From positions 62,001 through 126,000 of the forward strand of contig CAJXZP010000002.1 in NCBI GenBank assembly GCA_913062955.1: a stretch of DNA of 64,000 nucleotides, written 5' to 3'. This document shows positions 53,265-62,778 of this stretch, piece by piece. Every line of letters begins with the position of its first letter. The first letter of the stretch is position 1. Source of the stretch: an uncultured Flavobacteriales bacterium. Its GTDB lineage: Bacteria > Bacteroidota > Bacteroidia > Flavobacteriales_G > Salibacteraceae. The notes under the pieces are model-generated. The model saw only the letters and a program-made list of their open reading frames with translations. It was not told where the DNA came from and ran no database searches. A program made the translations under genes and the position numbers.

Positions 53265-53283
53265 CTGGACGAAAATACTTACA

Positions 53284-54234
53284 ATGAATAGAATTACAAA
53301 ACTATTTGGCATTGAAAAACCAATTATTCAAGCGGGTATGATTTGGTGCTCTCCTTGGCAACTTGCTTCGGCAGTAAGTAATCATGGTGGGCTGGGTGTT
53401 ATAGGAGCAGGTTCTATGTATCCGGATGTGTTAGAAGAGCATGTAATTAAATGTAAAAATGCCACGAAAATGCCATTCGCTGTTAATTTACCACTCCTAT
53501 ATCCTGATATTGACCAACATATTGAAACGGTGATTAAGCATAAAGTGCCCGTTGTAATTACATCCGCAGGAAACCCAAAGACTTGGACAAAAATCCTAAA
53601 GGAGGCTGGAATTACGGTGGTTCATGTGGTGTCTAGTGCTAAATTTGCATTGAAATCAGAATCTGCAGGGGTAGATGCCGTGGTTGCAGAAGGGTTTGAA
53701 GCAGGGGGACATAACGGAAGAGAAGAAACGACCACCTTAACTTTAATTCAAGATGTGACCAATAAAGTGTCTATTCCAGTAATTGCGGCTGGTGGAATTG
53801 CTACGGGTAAATCTATGTTGGCAGCAATGGTTCTTGGGGCAGATGCGGTTCAAATTGGTTCGCGATTTGTGGCTTCTGAGGAATCTTCGGCTCATTTAAA
53901 TTTTAAAAATAGGGTGGTGCAAAGTGGTGAGGGCGATACCTCCCTTACTTTAAAAGAAATGACACCCGTTAGAATGATAAAAAATGAGTTTTATGGAAAA
54001 TTGCAATCTGCCTATTCTGAAAATGCTTCATTGGAGCATTTAAAAGAACTACTTGGACGAGGACGAGCGAAAAAAGGTATGTTTGAAGGAGATTTGAATG
54101 AAGGAGAGTTGGAAATTGGTCAGGTAGCGACTTATATCAACAAAATTCAACCTGCGAGTGTAATCATGGATGAGGTTATTTTAGAGTATCATAACACTAG
54201 AAGACAACTTTCTTCCAAAAGTTTCGACTTTTAA
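53284..54234 (+). CDS. Nitronate monooxygenase / FabK-like FMN enzyme
   Basis: A TIM-barrel FMN oxidoreductase of 316 residues. Conserved elements are PIIQAGMIWCSPWQLASAVSNHGGLGVIG near the N-terminus, VVAEGFEAGGHNGREETT (phosphate-binding and catalytic region), VIAAGGIATGKSMLAAMVLGADAVQIGSRF and the C-terminal flavin loop. The family includes nitronate monooxygenases that detoxify propionate-3-nitronate, and the FMN enoyl-reductase FabK. Sequence alone does not separate them firmly. A palindromic operator candidate in the promoter suggests substrate-responsive control. Confidence 0.85.
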   Translation: MNRITKLFGIEKPIIQAGMIWCSPWQLASAVSNHGGLGVIGAGSMYPDVLEEHVIKCKNATKMPFAVNLPLLYPDIDQHIETVIKHKVPVVITSAGNPKTWTKILKEAGITVVHVVSSAKFALKSESAGVDAVVAEGFEAGGHNGREETTTLTLIQDVTNKVSIPVIAAGGIATGKSMLAAMVLGADAVQIGSRFVASEESSAHLNFKNRVVQSGEGDTSLTLKEMTPVRMIKNEFYGKLQSAYSENASLEHLKELLGRGRAKKGMFEGDLNEGELEIGQVATYINKIQPASVIMDEVILEYHNTRRQLSSKSFDF

Positions 54235-54276
54235 TAGTAATAATAAAGAAGAGTAATTATCGTTTCTCATTTGTTC

Positions 54277-56367
54277 ATGAATAGGTTATTAAGTCTTAAA
54301 ATAGAGATTGTCTTGTTTCTTTTGTTCTCCTTTTGTTTGGGGGACAAAGTAAATGCGGCAGTGGATCCACCTTCGTTAAGGTGTGCGTCTGTGGATGTTA
54401 GTGGGGTTACCAGTTTAAGTTGGATGGCTCCAGTAGATCCATTAAATGAGTTTGTGCAGTACAATGTGTTTGTTTCGGCTACCAAAACGGGGCCCTATAC
54501 ATCAAGTTCAATCCTTACCATCGGTATCACCACTATTCCAGATCTCGTTAATGATGCGAGTCTAAATTCCTATTATTATTTTATACAAACCGTGTATGAT
54601 GCAGGCGCAGGTCAGGTTTCTTCGGCCTCTTCGGATACGGTTCAAACCATGCTTCCTGTTTTTGTAGCTCAAACAGATTCTACCGCGATACTGGAATGGG
54701 ATGCTTTGTTTTCGCATAACACTCCAAGCAGTTCAGGGATGTACCAAGTTTACAGAAAAATAGGTGTGGGACCTTATGTTTTGATTGGAAATACTACGTA
54801 TGGGAATGAAACCTATTCGGATGCGTTTAAGGTGTGCTCTGAAATGATTTATTATAGAATAGATATTACAGATAGTTCAGGATGTGTTTCTAGTTCAGCA
54901 ATTATTGAAGATCTGTTTGTGGATAAAACACCTCCAGCTACTCCAGTGTATGACTCCATTACTGTTTTTGATAATGCGGGTACTCAACAAGTAAAAATGG
55001 GTTGGCAACCTTCAACCTCTCCAGATACTAGAGGGTATCTGGTTTTTTATTGGACCAAATCGCCCCCAAGTTACAATTTTAGAGATACGGTATATACCAC
55101 CTCGTATACGGAAACAATCGCTTCGATCGACCCCGGGTTTACATGGGAACAATTTACGGTGAGTGCTTTTGATAGTTGCTTTACGCCTGCAGCAAATACC
55201 TCTCCCGGTGCAGATGATCAAAGAACAATTCACTTAACATTTATTCCAAATAATTGCGAGAATACCGTGACTCTTAATTGGACTCCTTATATTAATTGGT
55301 CTGATTTGGATGCCTACGAAATTTGGGTTTCTGTGAATGGAAACCCTTTTCAAATGGGCCTTAGTGTACCAAATACAGATACTACATTTACGTATCAAAA
55401 ATTGGATGAATATGCCGTTTATTGTTACAAAATAAAAGCAGTCAACTCCGGGAAATCGAAATCTAGTAGTTCTAATAGGGTATGTGCCTTGGCCAATTCT
55501 GTGGCTTTGCCAGCCAAACAATATTTTAAACAAGTATCGGTAATGGATAATAGGGATATTCATATTGAAAGTTTGACAGATTCCACGTTACCCGCATCCA
55601 GCTATGTGTTATTTAGAAGTTTGGAACGCTATGATAATTATTTTGAAGTTCAACGGATTCCGTTTGAAAATTCGTCCATAATTAAAATGGATGACCTCAA
55701 TGCTAATGTGGATCAAACCAGTTATTTCTATCGTATTGGAGTAGAGGATACTTGTGGTAGTTTAATGTTTTTGTCCAAACCAGCGGCTTCCATTTTTTTA
55801 AGAGGGTCTTGGGCTGAGGATTCGTCCAATGTAGTTTTGAATTGGAATGAATATCAGGGTTGGGATACGGTTGCTTCCGGAGTGGACGAATATCTTATTT
55901 ATTTGAATATTGATGGTAATAAAACGGAAATTGGTGCTGTATCTAGTGGAACCACTACCTTTTCGTATCCTTTGTTAAATGATATTAGGTTGGGAGCTAA
56001 TTTTTGTTTTGAAATTATGGCAAAGGAGGCAGATGGTAATTTTTTCGGTCAGAGAGACTCGGTATTGTCAAATCAAGTATGTTTTACCGAAAACCTGAAA
56101 CTTTTTGTTCCCAATGCATTTAGGCCGGGAGGTGATAACCCTGTGTTTTTTCCGGTTTTTAGTTTTGGCGATATTAGTAGTTACAAAATGATAGTGTACG
56201 ACCGTTGGGGAGGGCAAGTCTTTGAAACTACCGATATATCGCAAGGATGGAATGGAACGGTGGATGGTGGGCTGGCTCCCTTTGGGGCGTATGTGTATTA
56301 CATTGAAGTTTCTAACTTTACAGGTGCACAACTTAAAAAGAGAGGTACATTTGTCTTACTTCGATAG
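54277..56367 (+). CDS. Secreted fibronectin-III-like protein with T9SS type B sorting domain
   Basis: A 696-residue protein. An N-terminal signal segment is followed by about five fibronectin-III-like repeats. These carry recurring strand pairs such as SLSWMAPVDPLNEFVQYNVFV, AILEWDALF, KMGWQPSTSPDTRGYLVFYW, TLNWTPYINWSDLDAYEIWV and VLNWNEYQGWDT. The C-terminal CHU_C/gliding-motility-type tail (LFVPNAFRPGGDNPVFFPVFSFGDI..VYDRWGGQVFET..GWNG..APFGAYVYYIEVSN..KRGTFVLLR) is a type B T9SS signal. It should be surface-exposed or released, and adhesive or binding roles are typical. The frame begins at a TTG at 54271, but the ATG at 54277 is the better start. Confidence 0.88.
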   Translation: MNRLLSLKIEIVLFLLFSFCLGDKVNAAVDPPSLRCASVDVSGVTSLSWMAPVDPLNEFVQYNVFVSATKTGPYTSSSILTIGITTIPDLVNDASLNSYYYFIQTVYDAGAGQVSSASSDTVQTMLPVFVAQTDSTAILEWDALFSHNTPSSSGMYQVYRKIGVGPYVLIGNTTYGNETYSDAFKVCSEMIYYRIDITDSSGCVSSSAIIEDLFVDKTPPATPVYDSITVFDNAGTQQVKMGWQPSTSPDTRGYLVFYWTKSPPSYNFRDTVYTTSYTETIASIDPGFTWEQFTVSAFDSCFTPAANTSPGADDQRTIHLTFIPNNCENTVTLNWTPYINWSDLDAYEIWVSVNGNPFQMGLSVPNTDTTFTYQKLDEYAVYCYKIKAVNSGKSKSSSSNRVCALANSVALPAKQYFKQVSVMDNRDIHIESLTDSTLPASSYVLFRSLERYDNYFEVQRIPFENSSIIKMDDLNANVDQTSYFYRIGVEDTCGSLMFLSKPAASIFLRGSWAEDSSNVVLNWNEYQGWDTVASGVDEYLIYLNIDGNKTEIGAVSSGTTTFSYPLLNDIRLGANFCFEIMAKEADGNFFGQRDSVLSNQVCFTENLKLFVPNAFRPGGDNPVFFPVFSFGDISSYKMIVYDRWGGQVFETTDISQGWNGTVDGGLAPFGAYVYYIEVSNFTGAQLKKRGTFVLLR

Positions 56368-56413
56368 TGTTAATAATCCTTTCAAATCATGTTCTTTCGT
56401 AGGTAATTCTTAC

Positions 56414-56421
56414 TATTTTTG
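56414..56421 (+). promoter_or_regulatory. Possible -7 element for the parvulin operon
   Basis: TATTTTTG matches TAnnTTTG, about 150 bases before the ATG at 56573. No -33 element was found at normal spacing. Confidence 0.35.
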
Positions 56422-56572
56422 TGTCCTTTTGAAATAAATGGGTAAAATGAAATTGCAGGAAAATATTATGGAAATAAATGAATGGAGGCTATTCCTTTCT
56501 ACACGCATTTTACTCGTCAATAATCCTATACACACACATAATTAGATTAATTCTAAATTTATATTTTTTTAT

Positions 56573-58534
56573 ATGAAATTTAAACACATTTTGACCGGTT
56601 TTGCATTTTTTGCATCTGGTGTTTTGTTGGCTCAGCAAAATGAAGTTTTGCTTACCATTGAAGGGGATGAGATTACTTCTTCTGAATTCATGGCTATTTA
56701 CAATAAGAACAATGTTGAAATTGAATCTGCCGATAAAAAGAGTATCACAGAATATTTAGATTTATATGTGAACTTTAAATTAAAGGTTCATGATGCGGAG
56801 GTAAAAGGTTTTGATACCATTCCAAGCTATAAAAAGGAACTTAGTGGATATGTAGATCAATTAGCATCTCCTTATTTAGTAGATTCTCAATTTACAGAAG
56901 CTTTAATAAAAGAAGCTTATGATCGATTGAATCAAGAAGTGAAAGCAAGTCATATACTCGTGAAAATCCCTGAGAATCCCTCTCCTGAGGATACGTTGGT
57001 GGCTTGGAATAAAATGAAAATGATTATTGGTCTAAGTAAAACAGAATCGGATTTTTCAAAACTTGCCAAAGAATACTCAGATGATCCTTCTGCAAAACAA
57101 AATGGAGGTGACTTAGGTTATTTCTCTGCGTTTAGAATGGTGTATGCCTTTGAATCTGGAGCGTTTAATACTGCGGTTGGGCAAATATCTGCTCCAATCA
57201 GAACTTCGTATGGATATCATATTATTAAAGTAGTGGATAAAATCCCTGCTCGTGGAGAGATCAAGGCGGCTCATATCATGATTGTTTCTAACGAAAAAAC
57301 CACCGAGGAAGACGCTAAGAAAGCAAAGAAAAAAATTACTGAAATTTACCAGAAATTACAAGCTGGTGAAGCTTTTGCTAAGCTAGCTGATCGTTATTCA
57401 GATGATAGGGGTTCGGCTCCTAAAGGTGGCGACTTGGGATGGTTTGGAGCAGGTAGAATGGTTCCTGATTTTGAAATGATAGCCTTTGCTATCCAGGAAG
57501 TAGGTCAATATTCTGAACCATTTTTAACCCAGTATGGATGGCATATCGTTTTACTTGAGGATAGAAGACACCAAGGAACCTATGAGGAAGAATACGAGAA
57601 ACTGTCTAAAAAGGTAAAGGGTGACCGTAGAAGTTTGGGGTCTGAACATGCGTTGGTTTTAAAGTTAATGAAAGACTATAAAGTAAAAGTAAACTCCAAA
57701 GGAAAAATCGCTTTTTATACCCAGCTAGACTCCACTTACTTCGAAGGAAATTGGGATGTTTCTCGTGCAGAATCTTTAAAATCTAACTTGATTACTATTA
57801 ATGATAAAAAGTATGGGAAATCTAAAGTAGTAATTACTCAGAAGGATTTTGCGAATTATTTGGTGGATAATAGAAGAAAACAAAAGTCGGTATCCATTCC
57901 TTTATTTATAGATCAAGAATTTGATAAATTTGTGGATCATTCCGTTATTGAGTACGAAAAGTCCGTTTTGAGTTTCAAACATCCAGCGTATAAAGCATTG
58001 GTAACAGAATACCATGACGGTATACTTCTATTTGAAATTATGGAGAAGGAAGTTTGGAAAAAGGCGATGAATGATACTATTGGTTTAGAAAAATTTTATT
58101 CCGAAAACAAACAAGAGTATATGTGGAATGAAAGAGCTGATGCTCATTTTTACATTTGCGATACGAAAGAAAATGCCCAAAAAGTGAAAACTTTGTTAGA
58201 GGAAAATGCAGGTGACTCGGTTATTGATCGGATGGTGAATATAGATTCTGAATTGGGAGTGGCTATGAGAAGTGGTAAATATGAAAAAGGGAAAGAGCCA
58301 TTCTTAGAAAATGTAGAATGGAAAACTGGAATTTATCAAATGGAAGAAAATGGTAGTTTTACGGTGATTCAAATAAGTGAATTACTTCCATCGCAACCAA
58401 AGGAATTAAAAGAAGTGAAAGGTTTAGTGACTTCTTCTTACCAAGATCAATTGGACAAGGATTGGGTAGAGGTATTAAGAACTAAATATTCATTTACCAT
58501 AAATCAGGAAGTTTTAAATACACTTACGAAGTGA
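56573..58534 (+). CDS. Periplasmic peptidylprolyl isomerase with two parvulin domains
   Basis: The 653-residue protein has a signal peptide (ending LLAQQ), a helical N-terminal chaperone part (about 25-125) and two parvulin-type PPIase domains (about 125-225 and 228-335). Both carry VKASHILVK or IKAAHIMIV, GGDLGYF or GGDLGWF, and SYGYHIIKV or QYGWHIVLL. A long C-terminal region (about 340-653), partly repeating the chaperone fold, lacks parvulin motifs. It should assist folding of outer-membrane proteins. It is the first gene of a unit with overlapping stop and start codons (GTGA, 4 bases) to the next gene. Confidence 0.9.
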   Translation: MKFKHILTGFAFFASGVLLAQQNEVLLTIEGDEITSSEFMAIYNKNNVEIESADKKSITEYLDLYVNFKLKVHDAEVKGFDTIPSYKKELSGYVDQLASPYLVDSQFTEALIKEAYDRLNQEVKASHILVKIPENPSPEDTLVAWNKMKMIIGLSKTESDFSKLAKEYSDDPSAKQNGGDLGYFSAFRMVYAFESGAFNTAVGQISAPIRTSYGYHIIKVVDKIPARGEIKAAHIMIVSNEKTTEEDAKKAKKKITEIYQKLQAGEAFAKLADRYSDDRGSAPKGGDLGWFGAGRMVPDFEMIAFAIQEVGQYSEPFLTQYGWHIVLLEDRRHQGTYEEEYEKLSKKVKGDRRSLGSEHALVLKLMKDYKVKVNSKGKIAFYTQLDSTYFEGNWDVSRAESLKSNLITINDKKYGKSKVVITQKDFANYLVDNRRKQKSVSIPLFIDQEFDKFVDHSVIEYEKSVLSFKHPAYKALVTEYHDGILLFEIMEKEVWKKAMNDTIGLEKFYSENKQEYMWNERADAHFYICDTKENAQKVKTLLEENAGDSVIDRMVNIDSELGVAMRSGKYEKGKEPFLENVEWKTGIYQMEENGSFTVIQISELLPSQPKELKEVKGLVTSSYQDQLDKDWVEVLRTKYSFTINQEVLNTLTK

Positions 58535-59385
58535 TAAATAAACTCTTTTATATAGTTGCGTTAGGAGGCTTTCTTTTTTCCTGTAAGGGAAACGAGGGGA
58601 GCTCAGACATGCGTAAAAAAGTGGTGCAAGTGTATGCACACGTTCTGTATGAAAAGGAAGTTTTGAAACAGATTCCATTTGGTTCTAAGGTAGAGGATAG
58701 CATCAGTATTCGAAATAGTTATATTAATAGTTGGATCGATACGAGACTGCTTCTTCACCATGCAGAATTGAATTTACCATTAGAAGAGCAGGATGTTACT
58801 GAGAAACTGGAGAACTATCGTACCGATTTATTGATTTTTACCTACCAGAATCAGCTGCTAATAGAAAAATTGGATACCAATGTATCCGATTTGGAAATCA
58901 ATAATTATTACAATGAACATAAGGCCAATTTTGCCCTGGCAGATTATATTCTAAAGGCCCATTATATCAAGTTGGATTCCCTAGATAAGAATATTAATAA
59001 GGTGAAAAAATGGGTGTTGTCGGAAAAAGAAGTCGATTTTGAAAAGCTAGAGGATTATTGTTACATGCATTCTTCAGAATACTCATTTGAAGATAACTGG
59101 ATGTATTTGTACGATTTATTAAAGGTGGTTCCTATCGTTTCGTATAACAAAGAGAGATTGTTAAAAAACAACAAACTAATCGAATTTTATGATAATGGTT
59201 ATTATTATTTGGTTAGAATTGTGGATTATAAACTGAAGGATAATGTCTCTCCTTTAGCGCTTGAAACAGAGAATATCAAACGAATAATATTGAATGATAG
59301 GAAATTGGAGTTTTTGAAAAATTTGAGCTCCGATATCTATGAAAATGCCAAAAAACAGAAACAAATTGAAATATTCATACCTTAA
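58531..59385 (+). CDS. SurA-like chaperone lipoprotein lacking a parvulin domain
   Basis: The 284-residue lipoprotein (Cys18, LFSC) starts with GTG that overlaps the preceding TGA. Residues about 35-125 have the helical SurA_N-like pattern (SIRNSYINSWIDTRLLLHHAELN, LENYRTDLLIFTYQNQLLIEKL). The region that should be a parvulin domain (about 128-230) keeps only fragments (ADYILKAHYIKLDS, FYDNGYYYLVRIVDY) and has no GGDLG-type motif, so isomerase activity is unlikely. It sits between two parvulin genes and overlaps the next by about 40 bases. Function is inferred from the neighbours: a membrane-tethered holdase in outer-membrane protein assembly. Confidence 0.75.
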   Translation: MINKLFYIVALGGFLFSCKGNEGSSDMRKKVVQVYAHVLYEKEVLKQIPFGSKVEDSISIRNSYINSWIDTRLLLHHAELNLPLEEQDVTEKLENYRTDLLIFTYQNQLLIEKLDTNVSDLEINNYYNEHKANFALADYILKAHYIKLDSLDKNINKVKKWVLSEKEVDFEKLEDYCYMHSSEYSFEDNWMYLYDLLKVVPIVSYNKERLLKNNKLIEFYDNGYYYLVRIVDYKLKDNVSPLALETENIKRIILNDRKLEFLKNLSSDIYENAKKQKQIEIFIP

Positions 59386-60742
59386 AATTATAACGATTAT
59401 TCTTGCTGTAGTGACTTCGGGTATTTCCCTTCAAGCTCAGAAGAATACCACCGGAAATCAATCGGTAATTGATAAAGTAATTGCGGTTGTAGCCGATGAA
59501 ATTGTGTTACAGTCCGAATTGGAAGCCTCCGTTATTGAATTTGCTCGCAGGGGAGATCCTATTGATGCGAATACTCGATGTGTCATTTTTGAAGATTTAC
59601 TGTTTAAAAAACTGCTATTAAACCAAGCAGCTTTGGATAGTGTTGTGGTTTCAGAAGATCAAATCAATGGAGAGATTGGTAGACGTATTCAATATTTTGT
59701 GCAACAAATTGGTTCGGAAGAAAAGTTGGAAGAGTTTTATGGGAAGTCTATTCCTGAAATTAGAGATGAATTTCATGATTTGATTAAAGATCAAATGCTC
59801 ATTCAACAAATGCAAGGGAGTATTACTTCGGATGTAGATATATCGCCTAAGGAAATTAAGGTGTTTTTCCATGCTATTCCAAAAGACAGTTTGCCTTTTG
59901 TAAACTCAGAAGTGGTGGTGGAGCATATTGTTGTGGATCCTGTAATTGGTGAGGAAGAAAAAAATTACTCCCGAGAAAAACTGGAAGGATTTAGAACACG
60001 GATTTTAGCGGGAGAGGATTTCGGTACCCTTGCCTTTCTTTATTCCCAAGATCCAGGGTCAGCTCGGAAAAATGGGGAACTTGGATTTATGGAAAGGGGG
60101 TCTTTGGTAAAGGAGTTTGCTGCAGTCGCTTTTTCAATTCAACCCGGGCAGGTATCGGAGGTCTTTGAAACCGAGTATGGATTTCATATTATTCAACTCA
60201 TTGAACGCAGAGGACAACAATCTAATGTACGTCACATACTTCTGAAACCAAATATTTCTCAAAAGGATTTGATTAGTGCTAAAACCATGTTAGATTCGTT
60301 AAAACAACAAATTATGACCAATGACTCGCTTAGATTTGAGGTGATGGCAGCAAGATACTCAGATGATAAATCTACGCGTATGAATGGTGGTAAAATGATA
60401 AATCCAGAAACAGGTAGTACGTCTTTTGAAGTAGACCAAATTAGTAAGGTAGATCCAAGTTTGTTTTTTGTATTGGATAAGATGAAACCTGGAGAAATTT
60501 CTGATCCGGTTATCTTTCAAAAATTTGATGGTTCACAGTCCTATCGTATTGTTAAATTGGTTTCGGTAACGGAGGCTCATCGTGCAAATTTGAAGGATGA
60601 TTATTTAAGGATTCAAGGGGCTGCAAAATCGGAAAAAGAAAAGGAAGCAGTGGATAAGTGGATTACAAACAAAATTCAAATAAATTACATTAAAATTGAC
60701 GATTCGTTTCAGGATTGTGAATTTCAACACAGTTGGTTTTAA
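59339..60742 (+). CDS. surA: SurA-type periplasmic chaperone/peptidylprolyl isomerase
   Basis: The 467-residue protein has a signal peptide (ending SLQAQ). A SurA_N domain (about 40-175) opens with VIDKVIAVVADEIVLQSELEAS, the standard SurA start. A first parvulin domain (about 190-290) has EHIVVD, NGELGFMERGSLVKEFAAVAFSI and EYGFHIIQL. A second, more divergent one (about 295-405) has VRHILLK and RYSDDKSTRMNGG. It probably escorts unfolded barrels through the periplasm. The start at 59339 (or ATG 59345) lies inside the upstream gene, a roughly 45-base overlap in another frame. A MoxR ATPase follows after 3 bases. Confidence 0.9.
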   Translation: MKMPKNRNKLKYSYLKIITIILAVVTSGISLQAQKNTTGNQSVIDKVIAVVADEIVLQSELEASVIEFARRGDPIDANTRCVIFEDLLFKKLLLNQAALDSVVVSEDQINGEIGRRIQYFVQQIGSEEKLEEFYGKSIPEIRDEFHDLIKDQMLIQQMQGSITSDVDISPKEIKVFFHAIPKDSLPFVNSEVVVEHIVVDPVIGEEEKNYSREKLEGFRTRILAGEDFGTLAFLYSQDPGSARKNGELGFMERGSLVKEFAAVAFSIQPGQVSEVFETEYGFHIIQLIERRGQQSNVRHILLKPNISQKDLISAKTMLDSLKQQIMTNDSLRFEVMAARYSDDKSTRMNGGKMINPETGSTSFEVDQISKVDPSLFFVLDKMKPGEISDPVIFQKFDGSQSYRIVKLVSVTEAHRANLKDDYLRIQGAAKSEKEKEAVDKWITNKIQINYIKIDDSFQDCEFQHSWF

Positions 60743-60745
60743 TAT

Positions 60746-61717
60746 ATGGCAAACGTTAATTTCAAATCGGACGTAGAAGCAGTAGAGGCTTTTCGTGTAA
60801 AATTTAAAGATTTATCTACCGAGGTAGCTAAGGTTATTGTTGGTCAAGATCAAGTAGTAAAAGAGGTGTTAATTGCCATTTTCAGTGGCGGTCACGTGTT
60901 GCTAGTGGGAGTGCCAGGTTTAGCTAAAACTTTATTGGTAAATAGTATTTCAACGGCTTTAGGATTGAATTACAGCCGGATTCAATTTACACCAGATTTG
61001 ATGCCCTCCGATATTATTGGTTCGGAAGTATTGAACGATGCCCGTAAATTTGAATTTATTAAAGGGCCCATATTCGCTAATATTATTTTGGCAGATGAAA
61101 TTAACCGTACCCCACCTAAAACCCAATCTGCATTATTAGAAGCCATGCAAGAAAAATCGGTGACCACCGGTGGACAAACATTTCAGTTGGATAAACCATT
61201 TTTTGTTTTGGCTACACAAAATCCAATTGAGCAAGAAGGAACGTATCCATTGCCAGAAGCACAGCTGGATCGTTTTATGTTCAATATTTGGGTGGATTAC
61301 CCAACGTTTGATGAGGAAATGGAGGTGGTCAGAAAAACTACTAGTGATCATTCGGAGTCCATTTCTAGTGTGTTGTCAGCAGAGGAGATTTTGTATTTCC
61401 AGCATTTAATTAAGCGCGTGCCTGTAGCGGAAAATGTATTGAAATATGCTGTGATGTTAACGGCCAAAACTCGTCCACAAGGCGAGTTCGCTACGGATGT
61501 GGTAAAACAATATGTAGCCTGGGGAGCTGGACCTCGTGCTTCACAATATTTGATTCTAGGTGCCAAAACCCATGCTTTGATTAATGGTAAATTCGCTCCG
61601 GATATAGAAGATGTCAAAGCGGTTGCTTTGGCCATTTTACGTCATCGTATTGTTCCAAATTATAAGGCCGAAGCCGAAGGTTTTAATGTGGAGAAAATAA
61701 TTAGCGCCATCCTGTAA
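60746..61717 (+). CDS. MoxR family AAA+ ATPase
   Basis: The 323-residue cytoplasmic protein has Walker A GVPGLAKT (55-62), Walker B ILADEINRTPPK (Asp117, Glu118), sensor 1 LATQNPIEQEGTYPLPEAQLDRFM and the C-terminal helical lid. MoxR ATPases act as chaperones that assemble or activate metal and membrane complexes, usually beside DUF58/VWA genes. None of those follows here within the window; instead it is the fourth gene of the parvulin operon, so a link to envelope assembly is plausible but unproven. Confidence 0.93.
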   Translation: MANVNFKSDVEAVEAFRVKFKDLSTEVAKVIVGQDQVVKEVLIAIFSGGHVLLVGVPGLAKTLLVNSISTALGLNYSRIQFTPDLMPSDIIGSEVLNDARKFEFIKGPIFANIILADEINRTPPKTQSALLEAMQEKSVTTGGQTFQLDKPFFVLATQNPIEQEGTYPLPEAQLDRFMFNIWVDYPTFDEEMEVVRKTTSDHSESISSVLSAEEILYFQHLIKRVPVAENVLKYAVMLTAKTRPQGEFATDVVKQYVAWGAGPRASQYLILGAKTHALINGKFAPDIEDVKAVALAILRHRIVPNYKAEAEGFNVEKIISAIL

Positions 61718-61792
61718 AAGCTTACTAATATCACCATCGGATTGCTCTTTATTGGTTATCTTTAAACTTCCATATTTAGTAAACCAATTGTT

Positions 61793-62659
61793 ATGAGACG
61801 TATCCTATTTCCTACCGATTTCTCTGATGCTGCAAAGAATGCATTGTCTGTGGCTGTAAGTCTTGCCAAAAAATTAAACGCGGAGTTATATATTCTTCAC
61901 TCTCTTAATAGTGTCCAACAATATGTAGATATTAGTATGTCTTCAGCCGGTGATATTACCATGCCGGGTATGCAACCTGAAATTGTGATGGCTACTATTG
62001 CGGCTCAAAAAGAGCGAGTAGAGAAAAATATGAAAGCCTTAGTTTCTGATATCGATAAACAAGGGTTTCCCGTAAAAACCTTTATTACGGATTCAGAATT
62101 AGACTTTGAAATAAATGAATTTACAGAAAAGCATACGATCGACTTTATTGTGATGGGAACTCACGGGGCCTCCGGATTAAGAGAAGCTTTTATTGGCTCT
62201 ACCGCACAAAAGATTGTCCGAAAAGCCTTGGTACCTGTTCTTACGGTAAACGACTCGTGTGAGAAGTTTTTGGTGAAACGAGTGGTTTGTAGTGCCGATT
62301 TTACAGAGTCCGCGATAAATGAGCAATTGTTGAGAATACGAAATTTCGCAAACTATTTTGGGGCTGAATTGGACCTCGTTTATATTAATACTCCGTCTTA
62401 TTTTGAGGAAACCAGTACGGTGAATCAACGAATGGATGAAGTAATTGACCAATACGGTTTAACGGGATGTACCAAGCATATTTACAACGCTTTTGATATT
62501 GATGAAGGAATTATTGCTTTTGCCGAACAACAAAATGCAGATGTAATTGGTATGGTGACCCATGGATATAGAGGGATTAAAAAATTATTTAGTGACAATG
62601 TAACAGAATCTGTAGTGAATCACAGTAAAATCCCGGTCCTAACATTACACATACCCTAA
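61793..62659 (+). CDS. Universal stress protein with two Usp domains
   Basis: The 288-residue protein contains two UspA units. The first has RILFPTDFSDAAKNAL and an intact nucleotide-binding motif GTHGASGLREAFIGS (G-x2-G-x9-G-S). The second has VVCSADFTESA but a changed loop, MVTHGYRGIKKLFSDNVTESV, so ATP binding may be confined to the first half. It is probably cytoplasmic, with stress-related or redox/energy-sensing roles. It ends at a strong terminator. Confidence 0.92.
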   Translation: MRRILFPTDFSDAAKNALSVAVSLAKKLNAELYILHSLNSVQQYVDISMSSAGDITMPGMQPEIVMATIAAQKERVEKNMKALVSDIDKQGFPVKTFITDSELDFEINEFTEKHTIDFIVMGTHGASGLREAFIGSTAQKIVRKALVPVLTVNDSCEKFLVKRVVCSADFTESAINEQLLRIRNFANYFGAELDLVYINTPSYFEETSTVNQRMDEVIDQYGLTGCTKHIYNAFDIDEGIIAFAEQQNADVIGMVTHGYRGIKKLFSDNVTESVVNHSKIPVLTLHIP

Positions 62660-62681
62660 CTAAGCTTCAAATATTTAAGTT

Positions 62682-62706
62682 GGCGGATAAATTATCCGCC
62701 TTTTTT
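62682..62706 (+). terminator. Terminator after the universal stress protein gene
   Basis: A 9-bp stem GGCGGATAA / TTATCCGCC with a 1-base centre, followed by six Ts. Confidence 0.88.
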
Positions 62707-62778
62707 ATGCTCGAAAACAAAATATTTTTATTGGTTTTGGGTTATAAGAATTGCAAATTCGCATGGTATTTATCTGAT

